In this document: positions 34,103-43,075 of the stretch, piece after piece
How positions within the stretch are numbered: position 1 is the first letter of the stretch
Layout: the number at the start of each line of letters is the position of its first letter
Source of the DNA: Streptomyces sp. RKAG293
GTDB lineage: Bacteria > Actinomycetota > Actinomycetes > Streptomycetales > Streptomycetaceae
Assembly (NCBI RefSeq): GCF_023701745.1
Contig: NZ_JAJOZB010000001.1
Span: 434,001 to 498,000 of the forward strand
Direction: 5' to 3'
Length of the DNA: 64,000 nt
Program-made: the position numbers and the translations under genes
Notes under the pieces: generated by a model
Told to the model about the DNA's origin: nothing
The model's input: only the letters and a program-made list of their open reading frames with translations
Databases searched by the model: none

Positions 34103-34820
34103 CGTGGAAGACCAGGCCCAGGGCGTGCCGGCGGCCGGACCGTACGGTGCTGACGCCGTGCCGCATAGCGCCGGCCGACCAGCCGCGGGTGGAGCGGATG
34201 GGCCGGTCCCGGGTGGTGAAGATCAGGCCGTGCCCCTGCGGCAGCACGGTGGTGATGCCGCGCGACTGGGCCCGGGGCCGCTGTTCGACCAGCAGGAACT
34301 CCCCACCGGTGTAATCCGTCCCGTAGGCGTCGAGACCGACGACCACCTGGAGCGGGAAGAGCATGTCGCCGAAGACATCGCGGTGCAGCGCGTTCCAGTC
34401 GTCCGGACCGTAGCGGAGCAGGATCTGCGCGGACCTGTCCTGGCCGGCCGCGTGGCACATCTCGATCCACTCCCCCAGGTCGTCGGGCCAGGGCGCGGGC
34501 CGCCCCAGCCGCTGCGCCCAGTCCCGGGCGACGCTGAGCAGGCGCGGGTACAGCGCTCGCCGCAACTGCCGTACCGGCTCCGGGAGATCATGCGTGAAGT
34601 AGCGGTACTGACCGGAGCCGAAGCGGTGACGGGCCATGTCGACGGTGGAACGGAAACGGTCGGCATCGTCGTACAGCGCGGTCAGGGCACGGCACTCGTC
34701 AGGGGTGAGCAGCGGCGGGGTCAGGGCGCAGCCCTGGGCGTCGAGCTCGGCGGCCACGGTCGTCCAGTCGGCGGCGGCCACCCTGCGGCGGGCCTCGGCG
34801 ACGGTGAAAGCGGTACGCAT
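34092..34820 (-). CDS. 2OG-Fe(II) oxygenase (AlkB-like/prolyl hydroxylase-like)
   Basis: A 242-residue oxygenase. The iron ligands can be placed at His146 and Asp148 (NALHRDVFGDMLFPLQVV) and His221 (AGAMRHGVSTVRSGRR); Arg229 or 230 would bind 2-oxoglutarate. The N-terminus EAQG-like segment LDAQGCALTPPLLTPDECRA is the usual entry to the jelly-roll. It uses 2-oxoglutarate and O2 to hydroxylate or demethylate a substrate. Being next to ogt and an Ada remnant, repair of alkylated DNA is the best guess, although the sequence is not canonical AlkB. Confidence 0.83.
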   Translation of the reverse strand: MRTAFTVAEARRRVAAADWTTVAAELDAQGCALTPPLLTPDECRALTALYDDADRFRSTVDMARHRFGSGQYRYFTHDLPEPVRQLRRALYPRLLSVARDWAQRLGRPAPWPDDLGEWIEMCHAAGQDRSAQILLRYGPDDWNALHRDVFGDMLFPLQVVVGLDAYGTDYTGGEFLLVEQRPRAQSRGITTVLPQGHGLIFTTRDRPIRSTRGWSAGAMRHGVSTVRSGRRHALGLVFHDAA

Positions 34821-34914
34821 ACGGTTCTCCGGAGTGGGTGGTGCCGGGGTCGATCCGCGGTCTGTGCGGCTCGCGGTCGTACGGCGGTGGCGCCGCCGTC
34901 CGGCGGGATACGTG

Positions 34915-35427
34915 TCAGATGAGAACGGGTTGCAGGGCCCCTTCGTGGATCAGGAGGTCCCGCTTGCGCTCGACACCGCCCGCGTAGCCACGCAGCGAGC
35001 CGTCGGCCCCGATGACCCGGTGGCAGGGGCGGACCAGGAGCAGCGGGTTGGCCCCGATCGCCGCACCCACGGCGCGGATCTCCGCCCGCTCGACCCCGAG
35101 TTGATCCGCGAGGTGCCCGTAGGTGGTCGTCGTGCCGTACGGGATGTCGTCCAGCGTCCGCCAGACGCGCTGCTGGAACTCCGTTCCCGTGGGCGCGAAC
35201 TCCAGCTCGAAGCTCTTCGCGGTCCCGTTGAAATAGGCGCGGAGCTGGCGTGCCACGTCGGAGAAGACCTCATCGTCACGCCGCCAGCCGTCCTGCACGA
35301 CCACCGCGCCCTTCTGGCCGGGCATCGACAGCGACGCGAGCGCGACGCCGCTCCTTGCCGTGGCGGACGCCTCACCCACCAGGAGAAGGTCGCCGAGCTG
35401 GCTTTCGGCAATGCTGTAGAGCGTCAT
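34915..35427 (-). CDS. ogt: Methylated-DNA--protein-cysteine methyltransferase
   Basis: A 170-residue suicide repair enzyme that removes methyl groups from O6-methylguanine. The active-site motif is LLVRPCHRVIGADGSLRGYA with Cys135; the DNA-binding helix lies around FQQRVWRTLDDIPYGTTTTY. The N-terminal ribonuclease-H-like domain is present. It is first of a minus-strand group with the 2OG oxygenase (94-base gap) and the Ada remnant, which looks like the core of an alkylation response. Confidence 0.92.
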   Translation of the reverse strand: MTLYSIAESQLGDLLLVGEASATARSGVALASLSMPGQKGAVVVQDGWRRDDEVFSDVARQLRAYFNGTAKSFELEFAPTGTEFQQRVWRTLDDIPYGTTTTYGHLADQLGVERAEIRAVGAAIGANPLLLVRPCHRVIGADGSLRGYAGGVERKRDLLIHEGALQPVLI

Positions 35428-35664
35428 GATCGTGGTCCTTTCCTAACTGTTCTCACCCCTGACTATGCGCGGGACGAGGCACCGCAGCTGGCGGAAATCG
35501 GACACGGCGTTCAGTGCCCGCGGCCGCTGTAAGGCGGCGGCGACCGCCTCAACCCCGGCCCGCTCCGGTACAGCGCCCTGGGCCTGCTCCCCTGAACCCA
35601 CACCCCCGTCCAGCCGCGGCACGGGCCGTTGGTGGCGAACGTCTTCAGGCCCGCCCGGGGCACG

Positions 35665-35886
35665 TCATCCGCTCGCGGCGTCCTCGGCCTCCCAGCGCAG
35701 CAGGTCGCCCGGCTGGCATTTGAGCACCTCGCAGAGCGCGGCGAGCGTCGCGAACCGTACCGCCTTGGCGCGGCCGTTCTTGAGTACCGCCAGGTTGGCG
35801 GGAGTGATCCCCACGCGGTCCGCGAGCTCGCCCACCGACATCTTCCGCCGGGCCAGCATCACGTCGATGTCGACGGTGATCGGCAT
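35665..35886 (-). CDS. Small HTH regulator (YozG/XRE-like)
   Basis: A 73-residue protein that is almost entirely an XRE-type helix-turn-helix: DVMLARRKMSVGELADRVGI, TPANLAVLKNGRAKAVRFAT, LAALCEVLKCQPGDLLRW. This short type is usually paired with DUF2975 membrane proteins, as here. Its ATG overlaps the TGA of the DUF2975 gene by one base (TGATG). It likely controls the operon through the dyad at 36410-36426. Confidence 0.88.
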   Translation of the reverse strand: MPITVDIDVMLARRKMSVGELADRVGITPANLAVLKNGRAKAVRFATLAALCEVLKCQPGDLLRWEAEDAASG

Positions 35887-36377
35887 CAGATCACCTCGTC
35901 CAACTCGGCCTGCATCTGGGCTGCTTCGACGTCGCGCACGAGGGCCTGGGCGAGCAGCATGCGCAGGACGAGCACGATGAGCGCGACCCCCAGGATGGCC
36001 ACGCCGATCCCGGCCATGATCACGGTGACGCCCGGGTCGTCCCGCTGGCCCGGCGCGTTGACGGCCGTGACCGCGAACCACACGAGGGCAGCCGCCACGA
36101 TCGCGCCGATCACGCCGTCCACGTACCGGAAGGCGGCGTGGGAGAACACGGTTCCGCGTCGCACCATCGCCACCAGCCGCCATACGCAGAACAGGGCGAC
36201 CTGGGCCGACACCAGGCCCAGGATCGTGATCACGCGAAACGCGGTCAGCGGGACCGACCCGTCCTCCGGGTCGCTCCCGCTGACCAGCGTCCACACCATC
36301 AAGACCTGTACGAGCACGGTGCCTGCGAGCACCACCACGAGCACGGCGCGCAGCGCCCGCACTGTCAGCTTTCCCAT
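35886..36377 (-). CDS. DUF2975 family membrane protein
   Basis: A 163-residue protein starting at ATG 36377 behind GGAGGG. Four hydrophobic helices are visible: ALRAVLVVVLAGTVLVQVLM, VITILGLVSAQVALFCVWRL, VIGAIVAAALVWFAVTAV and VTVIMAGIGVAILGVALIVL. The FRVITILG and TVFSHAAFRYVDGVIGAIV segments are typical of DUF2975. Coupled to the HTH gene downstream. These pairs may act as membrane-linked one-component sensors, but the function is not known. Confidence 0.86.
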   Translation of the reverse strand: MGKLTVRALRAVLVVVLAGTVLVQVLMVWTLVSGSDPEDGSVPLTAFRVITILGLVSAQVALFCVWRLVAMVRRGTVFSHAAFRYVDGVIGAIVAAALVWFAVTAVNAPGQRDDPGVTVIMAGIGVAILGVALIVLVLRMLLAQALVRDVEAAQMQAELDEVI

Positions 36378-36409
36378 GACCCATCCCTCCATCGACTTAC
36401 GATGGGAAT

Positions 36410-36426
36410 CTATCGAATATCGATAG
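36410..36426. promoter_or_regulatory. Operator palindrome CTATCGA-ATA-TCGATAG
   Basis: A 17-base perfect palindrome with a 3-base centre, 33 bases upstream of the DUF2975 start, in an AT-richer patch. It is the probable binding site of the HTH protein in the same operon and overlaps where a promoter would lie. Confidence 0.7.
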
Positions 36427-36538
36427 GCCAGGCAAGTCCGGGGACGGCGAGTGGGCAGCGGTTTCACACCGCGGCAGGACACCGCCGCCGAACTCGGTCA
36501 CACCGACCAATGGTTGGAGGTGACCGGACCCGTCAGCA

Positions 36539-38032
36539 GTGATCGAAAGCACCTTTGCCCAGCGGGAGATCCCGCTAGGGTGGCGTCCTGTGGAAGCAGT
36601 GAGCGGGGCGCTGATCGGGGGCCGGTACCAGCTTGTCGAGCTGATCGGCCAAGGCGGTATGGGCCGGGTGTGGCGCGGGCGGGACAGGGCTCTCGAACGG
36701 GACGTGGCAGTGAAGGAGGTGCTGCTCCCGCAGGGCCTCACCAGCGGCGAACGCGAGCACTTCCTCCAGCGCGTGGCGCGTGAGGCGCGCGCCGCCGCGC
36801 GGCTCAACCACCCCGGGATCATCACCGTGCACGACGTGGTCGAGCACGAGGGCGCGCCCGTCATCGTCATGGAACTCGTCACTGGTACGTCGCTGGGGGC
36901 GCTGCTCGCCCAGGACGGCGCGCTGCCGGTCCAGCGGGTCGCCGAGATCGGCGCGGCGATGCTGAAGGCGCTCCAACTGGCCCACGCGGCAGGCATCGTC
37001 CATCGTGACCTCAAGCCGGACAACGTGCTGTTGATGGGCGACCGGGTGATCATCACCGACTTCGGCATCGCGCACATGGCCGACGCGACCACGGCCCTCA
37101 CCCGCACCGGCGCGGTCATCGGCACCCCGTCCTACATGTCCCCCGAGCAACTGGAGGGCAAGCCGCCGGCCCCCTCGGGTGACCTGTGGTCGCTGGGCGC
37201 GACGCTCTACAGCGCCGTCGAGGGCGCACCGGCGTTCCACGGGGACACCTTCAGTGCGCTCGTCATCGCCGTCGTCACCAAGGAGCCACGACCACCGGTG
37301 CGAGCGGGCGCCCTGCAGCCGCTGCTTGCCGTGCTGATGACGAAGGACCCGGCCCGCCGTCCCACGGCCGAGCAGGCACTTTCCGTACTGGACGGGGTGG
37401 CACGAACGGGAGCAGCGGTGCCTGCTCCGATCCCGATCCCGACCGCGACCGAGGTCGTGACTCCGGCGCCGGCCGGGGCGTGGCTCCCGCCCCAGCCGTC
37501 CCACGCACCGTCGATCGGCGCCCGGCCGCCGGCGCAGTCCTTCCCGCCCGTCGGCCCCGGCCTCCACTTCCAGCCGACGGCCGCCGCCGGAGCCCCGACC
37601 GGGGCCGGGGCCGGAGCTGGGGCAGGCTCGGAGGTCAGCCCCTTCGGGGCGGTGGTGCTGCGCTTCATCGGCTGCATGGCGCTGTTGTGGGCCCTCGGCT
37701 CCATACTGCCGTGGAACTATCTCGACACCGTGCCGTCCGAGCTCCTGCCCACGGTCCTCGCGATCACCGGCGTGTTCTCACTCATCAACGCGGTGCCCCG
37801 GCCCCGCTGGCACCCGGCGGTGGCCTGGCTCGTCTTCGTCGTGTTCGATCTGGCCCTGTACTTCTTCGTCAAGCAAGTTGTCGTGCCCGCGCTGTTTCAC
37901 GGCGAGACCGAAACCGGCTTGAGCGACGTCCCGCGCGACATGGTCATCAACCTGTTGCTCTACGGCACCGGCGCCTGGCTCCTGTGGTGGAAGGTCCCCG
38001 GCAGCCGCTCCAACAGGGTCGCTGTGCGGTAG
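36539..38032 (+). CDS. Membrane serine/threonine protein kinase (PknB-like)
   Basis: A 497-residue kinase, GTG start at 36539 (starts at 36590 or 36599 are possible, since homologues begin near SGALIGGRYQL). Kinase features: glycine loop IGQGGMGRVW (37-46), Lys59, catalytic loop HRDLKPDN (155-162), DFG at 174-176 and SYMSPEQLEG. Residues 300-365 are a Pro/Ala/Gly linker. Four hydrophobic helices follow, from VVLRFIGCMALLWALGSILP to MVINLLLYGTGAWLLWW, in place of PASTA repeats, so the sensor is intramembrane. Substrates unknown. Confidence 0.9.
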   Translation: MIESTFAQREIPLGWRPVEAVSGALIGGRYQLVELIGQGGMGRVWRGRDRALERDVAVKEVLLPQGLTSGEREHFLQRVAREARAAARLNHPGIITVHDVVEHEGAPVIVMELVTGTSLGALLAQDGALPVQRVAEIGAAMLKALQLAHAAGIVHRDLKPDNVLLMGDRVIITDFGIAHMADATTALTRTGAVIGTPSYMSPEQLEGKPPAPSGDLWSLGATLYSAVEGAPAFHGDTFSALVIAVVTKEPRPPVRAGALQPLLAVLMTKDPARRPTAEQALSVLDGVARTGAAVPAPIPIPTATEVVTPAPAGAWLPPQPSHAPSIGARPPAQSFPPVGPGLHFQPTAAAGAPTGAGAGAGAGSEVSPFGAVVLRFIGCMALLWALGSILPWNYLDTVPSELLPTVLAITGVFSLINAVPRPRWHPAVAWLVFVVFDLALYFFVKQVVVPALFHGETETGLSDVPRDMVINLLLYGTGAWLLWWKVPGSRSNRVAVR

Positions 38033-38106
38033 CCCGTTCAGGCCCGCGACCGGGCGGCGCGCCTCCCACCTGCGGCGCAAGAGCGGGCAGCGGGTAGGTT
38101 TCGGTG

Positions 38107-39009
38107 ATGAAGAGTCGATGGATCGGATCCATGAGCCCGCTGGCGGTGCTGGCGCTCGCCTCGTGCGGCGCGGTGGACAGCCCCGCAGTATCAGGCGGTG
38201 CCACGGACGGTCCGGCACCACGTCCGACAGCCTCCACCCCGCTCACCCCGGCGGCGCCCAACGGAGTGGAACAGCTCGACTCCAAGGCACTGCTGTCACG
38301 GTCCTTCGCGGTGTACACCCAGGACGCCACATCGGTGCACGCGGTCACCTCCCGCCCGGCAGCCACCCGGGAACAGCCCGCGATCTCAGTACGGGTGGAC
38401 CGCCAGAAGACCGTGCAGACCCCGCCGCACTGCGACGCCCGGCTCGACTACGGCCCCGGCGGGAAGGCCCGGTTCGGCATGGGCTCAGGACAGATGTGGG
38501 CCACGCTCGACGACACCTACTGGAAGAACACCGGCAACGGGCCCGGCGAACGCGGAACCCAGGCAGCAGGACACTTCACGGGACAGGCGATCACCGCCCC
38601 GTACCTGAGTCCCGACGCCCTCTCCTTCCGCACACTCACCGGGCCGTGCCAGACCCTGGCCGCCTTCAGGAACCACGACACCGACTACCCGGACATCACC
38701 ACCTTCACCAAACGCACCCCCATCACCCTCAACGGGACACGCGTCATCCCGGTCGACATCACCGGCGACCTGGACAAGGCCGGCGCCCGCACCGTCTACG
38801 TCGCCCTGACCGGCAAGCCCTACCCCGTCCGCATCGACTACCAGGACGGCAGCCGCACCGACTTCACCGACTACGACCAACCCGTCACCGTCAACCCACC
38901 ACCCACCACCCGATCGGTCGACCCCCGCACCGTCGCAGACTTCCTCGGCGTACCGCACAACACCCTATGGATCATCAGCAGCCAGAACCCGCCCCAACCA
39001 GGGCAATGA
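38107..39009 (+). CDS. Lipoprotein of unknown function
   Basis: About 300 residues. The signal peptide WIGSMSPLAVLALASC ends in a lipobox cysteine and a Pro/Thr/Ala-rich spacer follows. The mature domain (HAVTSRPAATREQPAISVRV, GQMWATLDDTYWKNTGN, TVYVALTGKPYPVRIDYQDG) resembles the beta-sheet scaffold of LppX/LprG-like lipoproteins, which carry lipids, but similarity is only in pattern. Start ATG 38107; GTG 38104 is an alternative. Encoded just after the membrane kinase. Confidence 0.7.
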   Translation: MKSRWIGSMSPLAVLALASCGAVDSPAVSGGATDGPAPRPTASTPLTPAAPNGVEQLDSKALLSRSFAVYTQDATSVHAVTSRPAATREQPAISVRVDRQKTVQTPPHCDARLDYGPGGKARFGMGSGQMWATLDDTYWKNTGNGPGERGTQAAGHFTGQAITAPYLSPDALSFRTLTGPCQTLAAFRNHDTDYPDITTFTKRTPITLNGTRVIPVDITGDLDKAGARTVYVALTGKPYPVRIDYQDGSRTDFTDYDQPVTVNPPPTTRSVDPRTVADFLGVPHNTLWIISSQNPPQPGQ

Positions 39010-39057
39010 GCGACCCCGCACAACGCCCCGACCGGGCGCCACACCCCCGGCATCCGG

Positions 39058-40068
39058 TCAGCGGGTGGCGATGAGCTCGAGGGTGTCGATCACGCGGTTC
39101 GAGAAGCCCCACTCGTTGTCGTACCATGCGGCCACCTTGATGTGTCGGCCGTCGACGCGGGTGAGGGCCGAGTCGAAGATCGACGAGGCGGGATTGCCCG
39201 TGATGTCGGACGACACGAGCGGGTCGTCCGAGTACTCGAGGATGCCGGCGAGCGGCCCCTCCGCGGCGACGCGGTACGCCGCCAGCACGTCGTCCCGCGT
39301 CACGTCGCGGGCGACGGTCGTGTTGAGTTCGACGATCGATCCCACCGGAACGGGCACCCGGATGGAGTCGCCCGACAGCTTGCCCTCGAGGTTCGGCAGT
39401 ACGAGGCCGATGGCCTTGGCGGCACCCGTCGTGGTCGGCACGATGTTGACGGCGGCGGCGCGGGCCCGGCGGGCGTCGCGGTGCGGGCCGTCCTGCAGGT
39501 TCTGCTCCTGCGTGTAGGCGTGCACCGTCGTCATGAAACCGTGCTCGATGCCGGCGAGCTCGTCGAGCACCGCGGCGAGCGGCGCGAGCGCGTTGGTCGT
39601 GCACGAGGCGTTCGAGATGATCGTGTGCACGGCCGGGTCGTACGCGTCGGTGTTGACCCCGAACGCGAGCGTGACATCGGCGCCGTCCGACGGCGCGCTG
39701 ACGAGCACCTTCTGCGCGCCCGCGTCGAGGTGGGCGCGGGCGGCCTTGGCCGACGTGAAGCGGCCGGTCGCCTCGAGCACGATGTCCACGCCGAGTTCGG
39801 CCCACGGCAGCTGCGCCGGTTCGCGCTCGGCGAGCACCGTGATGCGACGTCCGTCGACGACGAGGGCGTCCCCGTCCCCGTCCCCGTCGACGGTGACCGG
39901 CCGGCCGAGCCGGCCGGCCGTCGTGTCGTAGGCGAGCAGCCGCGCGAGGGCGGCCGGCTCCGTGAGGTCGTTGACGGCGACGACCTCAAGGGTGCTGTCG
40001 CGCTCGAGCAGCACGCGCAGCGCGTTGCGCCCGATGCGGCCGAATCCATTGATGGCGATGCGAGTCAT
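39058..40068 (-). CDS. gap: Glyceraldehyde-3-phosphate dehydrogenase, type I
   Basis: A 336-residue NAD-dependent enzyme of glycolysis. NAD-binding GFGRIGRN (8-15), Asp34 for NAD preference in VVAVNDLT, active-site Cys156 in ISNASCTTN and His183 in FMTTVHAYTQEQN are all present. A GDGDGD insert (62-67) lies in a surface loop. It is not with pgk and tpi as the main glycolytic gap would be; instead a GATase-AraC regulator is the upstream neighbour. It may be a second isoform with a regulated or protective role. Confidence 0.93.
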   Translation of the reverse strand: MTRIAINGFGRIGRNALRVLLERDSTLEVVAVNDLTEPAALARLLAYDTTAGRLGRPVTVDGDGDGDALVVDGRRITVLAEREPAQLPWAELGVDIVLEATGRFTSAKAARAHLDAGAQKVLVSAPSDGADVTLAFGVNTDAYDPAVHTIISNASCTTNALAPLAAVLDELAGIEHGFMTTVHAYTQEQNLQDGPHRDARRARAAAVNIVPTTTGAAKAIGLVLPNLEGKLSGDSIRVPVPVGSIVELNTTVARDVTRDDVLAAYRVAAEGPLAGILEYSDDPLVSSDITGNPASSIFDSALTRVDGRHIKVAAWYDNEWGFSNRVIDTLELIATR

Positions 40069-40171
40069 GAGTGGTGTCCCTTCGGTTCACCACCAGGTTC
40101 TCGCGCATCATCGGCCGGTGGCAGCGGCGTGATCGCCACGGTTCGAAAGGATCGCGCCACGTGGTGGCGGA

Positions 40172-41128
40172 CTACTCGCCCCGGGTGAAGGTGCGCCGGT
40201 ACTCGCTCGGCGTCGTGTCCAGGATGCGCTGGAAGTGCCGCCGCAGATTGGCACCGGTGCCGAGACCGACGTCGGCGGCGATCTGCTCGACGCTCCGCTC
40301 CGAACGCTCGAGCAGCTCACGGGCCATGTCGATGCGGGCACGCATGACCCACTGCATCGGTGTGTATCCCGTGTCGTCAACGAAGCGCCGCGAGAACGTG
40401 CGCGGCGACACCGCCGCATGCTGGGCGAGCCGCTCGAGGGTGAGGGGCTCGCCCAGCCGGAGAAGGGCCCACTCGCGGGTGGCCGCGAACCGCTCGCCGA
40501 GCAGCTCGGGCACGCTACGCGGCACGTACTGCGCCTGCCCGCCGCTGCGGTAGGGAGCCGCGACCAGGCGCCGGGCCGCATGGTTCGACGCGGCCACTCC
40601 GAGGTCGCCGCGCAGGATGTGCAGGCACAGGTCGATGCCCGAGGCCGCGCCGGCCGACGTCAGTACGCTGCCCTCGTCGACGAACAGAACGTTCTCGTCG
40701 ACCTGCACGAGGGGATGCTTCGCCGCCAGCGCCCGCGTGTAGTGCCAGTGTGTTGTGGCGCGCTTGCCGTCGAGCAGGCCCGTGGCGGCGAGCGCGAAGG
40801 CGCCCGTCGAGATGGCGGCGAGCCGCGCACCCCGATCGTGCGCGGCGGTCAGCGCGTTCACGACGTCCTTCGGCGGGTCGTCGCGGTCCGGGAACCGGTA
40901 ACCGGGGACGAAGACGATGGTGGCCCACACCAGCGCCTCGAGGCCGTGGGCGACGTGGTAGGACAGGCCATCGCCGCCGTTCACGAGACCGGGTGTCGCC
41001 CCGCACACCCGCACCTCGTAGGGCATGCTCGCGCGTGTCGTGAAAACCTGCGCGGGAATTCCGACATCGAGCGGCTTCGCACCCTGAAGCACGAGGACGG
41101 CGACCCGATACAGGCGAGAGGCTGGCAC
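40172..41128 (-). CDS. AraC-family regulator with GATase1-like (DJ-1/PfpI) domain
   Basis: A 318-residue regulator from GTG 41128 (an ATG at 41278 is possible but adds unrelated sequence). The N-terminal half is a DJ-1/PfpI-like domain: YRVAVLVLQGAKPLDVGIPA and LAAISTGAFALAATGLLDGK, where the usual nucleophile Cys is Thr. The C-terminal AraC HTH pair is LTLERLAQHAAVSPRTFSRR and SVEQIAADVGLGTGANLRRH. FtrA-like proteins of this build activate neighbouring genes, here most likely gap, 103 bases downstream. Confidence 0.87.
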   Translation of the reverse strand: MPASRLYRVAVLVLQGAKPLDVGIPAQVFTTRASMPYEVRVCGATPGLVNGGDGLSYHVAHGLEALVWATIVFVPGYRFPDRDDPPKDVVNALTAAHDRGARLAAISTGAFALAATGLLDGKRATTHWHYTRALAAKHPLVQVDENVLFVDEGSVLTSAGAASGIDLCLHILRGDLGVAASNHAARRLVAAPYRSGGQAQYVPRSVPELLGERFAATREWALLRLGEPLTLERLAQHAAVSPRTFSRRFVDDTGYTPMQWVMRARIDMARELLERSERSVEQIAADVGLGTGANLRRHFQRILDTTPSEYRRTFTRGE

Positions 41129-41254
41129 GGGAAAAGGGTACGTGGGGCGTGACGCCCAAAAGCTCCTCCGGGTCGCCGACGCCTGCCGGCAGCTCGTCCC
41201 CAGGGGGATGAAGCTGTACGTGTCGAACTCCTTCAGCTCCTTCAGCCTTTGCCG

Positions 41255-41424
41255 GCTAGGGCCTGTCCGGTCGATCATGGGCGGCCCAGGCGTCGTCTGG
41301 TGCGGTGCCTCGCAAGGCGCCGAAGCGCCCGTATACCGGTTGTATTCGGGCGTTTCGGCAACGCCGCGAGGGGCCGTGCCAGGCGGCGAAGGGGCCGTTC
41401 GTGATCGGCCGGACAGGCCCTAGC
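41255..41424. mobile_element. Miniature inverted-repeat element (MITE-like)
   Basis: Arms GCTAGGGCCTGTCCGGTCGA (23 bases, 41255-41277) and the complementary 41402-41424 match at 22 of 23 positions. With TA counted as target duplication (41257-41258 and 41421-41422) the element is 162 bases and begins GGGCCTGTCCGG. The interior is itself an imperfect inverted repeat (GCCTCGCAAGGCGCCGAAGC against GTTTCGGCAACGCCGCGAGG), so the whole can fold into one long hairpin. It encodes nothing. TA duplication suits an IS630 or IS5-type transposase supplied elsewhere. Confidence 0.75.
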
Positions 41425-43075
41425 GCCGGGCGCTGTCGCGGACGTGGCGGGCAAGACCACTCCACCAGCCAGAGAGGTGCTGGGCGGGCGCGGCTTCGAC
41501 CTGGTCCTCCATGAGGGCGGTGAGCAGGTCGAGTTCATCGGCCATCGCGAAGCCGTACACGAGCCGCTTGAGCACACGGTGCTGCTCAGCGGCGTCCGCG
41601 GCGGCCCTGGCATGCTGGTGGAAGACCGCGCGCCAGTAGGTTTCCGGGCTGCGGCCCCCGATGTGCCCCAGCGCGTGCACGGCCGCGAGGACGACCCCCT
41701 GGGGCAGGCCGCCCGCCAGGGTGAGGTCGGCGACCACGCAGCGCTGGCCGGGCTCGCCGAGCACGCGCAGAGCGTGCAGCACCGGAACGGCGCGCGCCTC
41801 GGAGCGTACGGTCGCGCTGTGCCGCAGTTCCGCTGCCAGGGCGATGGCGGTCTGCGATCCGTAGGGGCTGGCGTTGAGCAGCATCGCCGCATAGAGCCGG
41901 ACATCGGCGACAGGGTGATGCAGGAGGTCGTCCACGATGCCGCTCAGTACGGCGGCCGCCGGTGGGGGCGCCTCATCGTCCCCCAGTTGGGCGACGAAGC
42001 GGCCGGTGATGATCGAGGCGGTGGCCGGATCGGCCAGCGAGCCGTGCGCGACGACGGTGCGAACGATGGGGTAGCGGTCGGCCGCGGTGGCGGTGAGCCG
42101 GGCGGTGTGGGCGGCGGACAGCGGCAGTCTGTGCAGGAGGACCGCAGCGGCCTCGACGGTGCACAACGGGAGAGCCACGCGCGCGCCGCTGGTGAGCAGG
42201 CCGTCCACCACGTCCACGAGCGTGCGGGTCTGCTCGGCGGTGAAGTGGCGTTTGCGCGTCTTGCGTGCGGCGGCGAGCAGGGCGCCGTACAGGCTGTCGG
42301 CGGTGGTGGGGTCGGTGAGCTGCCGTAGCACCGTCCGGCCGGCGTCGGGGTGCGGGCTGCCGTCCAGCGCGCACACGGCCTCGATCGAACCGGCGTGCTC
42401 GGACTGCTCCGCGACACCGGCGCAGACGGCGATGGCCTCCGGCCCCCAGAGCGGGTCGGCCATCAGCCGGCTCAGCGCCTCGAAGCGGCGCATCCAGGAA
42501 CTGCCGTCCGACACCAGAGTCTCCTCCAGCAGCCTGTGCACCACCGCTTCGCGGATGCGGCCCGGGAAGACCCGCCCGCCGCCATAGGCCGCCCATCGGG
42601 TCAGTCCGTCCCAGTCGGCACCGGTGAGCACTCCCCCGTCCAGGACCTGATCGAGCAGCGGGTCGATGCGCCGGTCCCAGTCCGTGTCCGGCGCGCCATC
42701 GCCTCCGCGCAGGAACGCCGCCGCGGCGGGACCTCCCTCGTGGCGGGCGATGGTCTGGATCGGCAGGAGCAGACGGTGCGGGGCGAGGCCGAGCACATCC
42801 TCGTAGCGGCGGACACAGCCGGCGGTCACCGGCACGAGGCCGTTCTCCCAGCGGGACAGGGAGCTGGGGCTGATCCCGCCCGCGTGCCGCAGGTCCTTGC
42901 AGTAGGCGCGGGCGAACCCCGGCAGACGCCGCAGCCCGGTTTCGGCATGACGCAGTCGATGTGCCCGCAGCAGCCAGCCGGCCCGCACCTGCCACGGAGT
43001 CCACCGGATGACAGCCGGCCTGGCTGTAGCCGTTCGCACCACGTCGTCCCCCTCGCCCGCACGGGCTTCACCCAT
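41420..43075 (-). CDS. Large XRE-family regulator with helical repeat C-terminus
   Basis: A 551-residue protein. Residues 20-95 hold an XRE-type HTH (LPGFARAYCKDLRHAGGISP, SSLSRWENGLVPVTAGCVRR). The rest is helical, with repeated leucine-rich helices such as ADVRLYAAMLLNASPYGSQT and GVVLAAVHALGHIGGRSPET resembling HEAT repeats. The TAG stop at 41420-41422 is made by the end of the neighbouring inverted-repeat element, so the original C-terminus may have differed. It is divergent from a small secreted protein. The start at ATG 43075 is likely; GTG at 43042 is an alternative. Confidence 0.75.
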   Translation of the reverse strand: MGEARAGEGDDVVRTATARPAVIRWTPWQVRAGWLLRAHRLRHAETGLRRLPGFARAYCKDLRHAGGISPSSLSRWENGLVPVTAGCVRRYEDVLGLAPHRLLLPIQTIARHEGGPAAAAFLRGGDGAPDTDWDRRIDPLLDQVLDGGVLTGADWDGLTRWAAYGGGRVFPGRIREAVVHRLLEETLVSDGSSWMRRFEALSRLMADPLWGPEAIAVCAGVAEQSEHAGSIEAVCALDGSPHPDAGRTVLRQLTDPTTADSLYGALLAAARKTRKRHFTAEQTRTLVDVVDGLLTSGARVALPLCTVEAAAVLLHRLPLSAAHTARLTATAADRYPIVRTVVAHGSLADPATASIITGRFVAQLGDDEAPPPAAAVLSGIVDDLLHHPVADVRLYAAMLLNASPYGSQTAIALAAELRHSATVRSEARAVPVLHALRVLGEPGQRCVVADLTLAGGLPQGVVLAAVHALGHIGGRSPETYWRAVFHQHARAAADAAEQHRVLKRLVYGFAMADELDLLTALMEDQVEAAPAQHLSGWWSGLARHVRDSARR

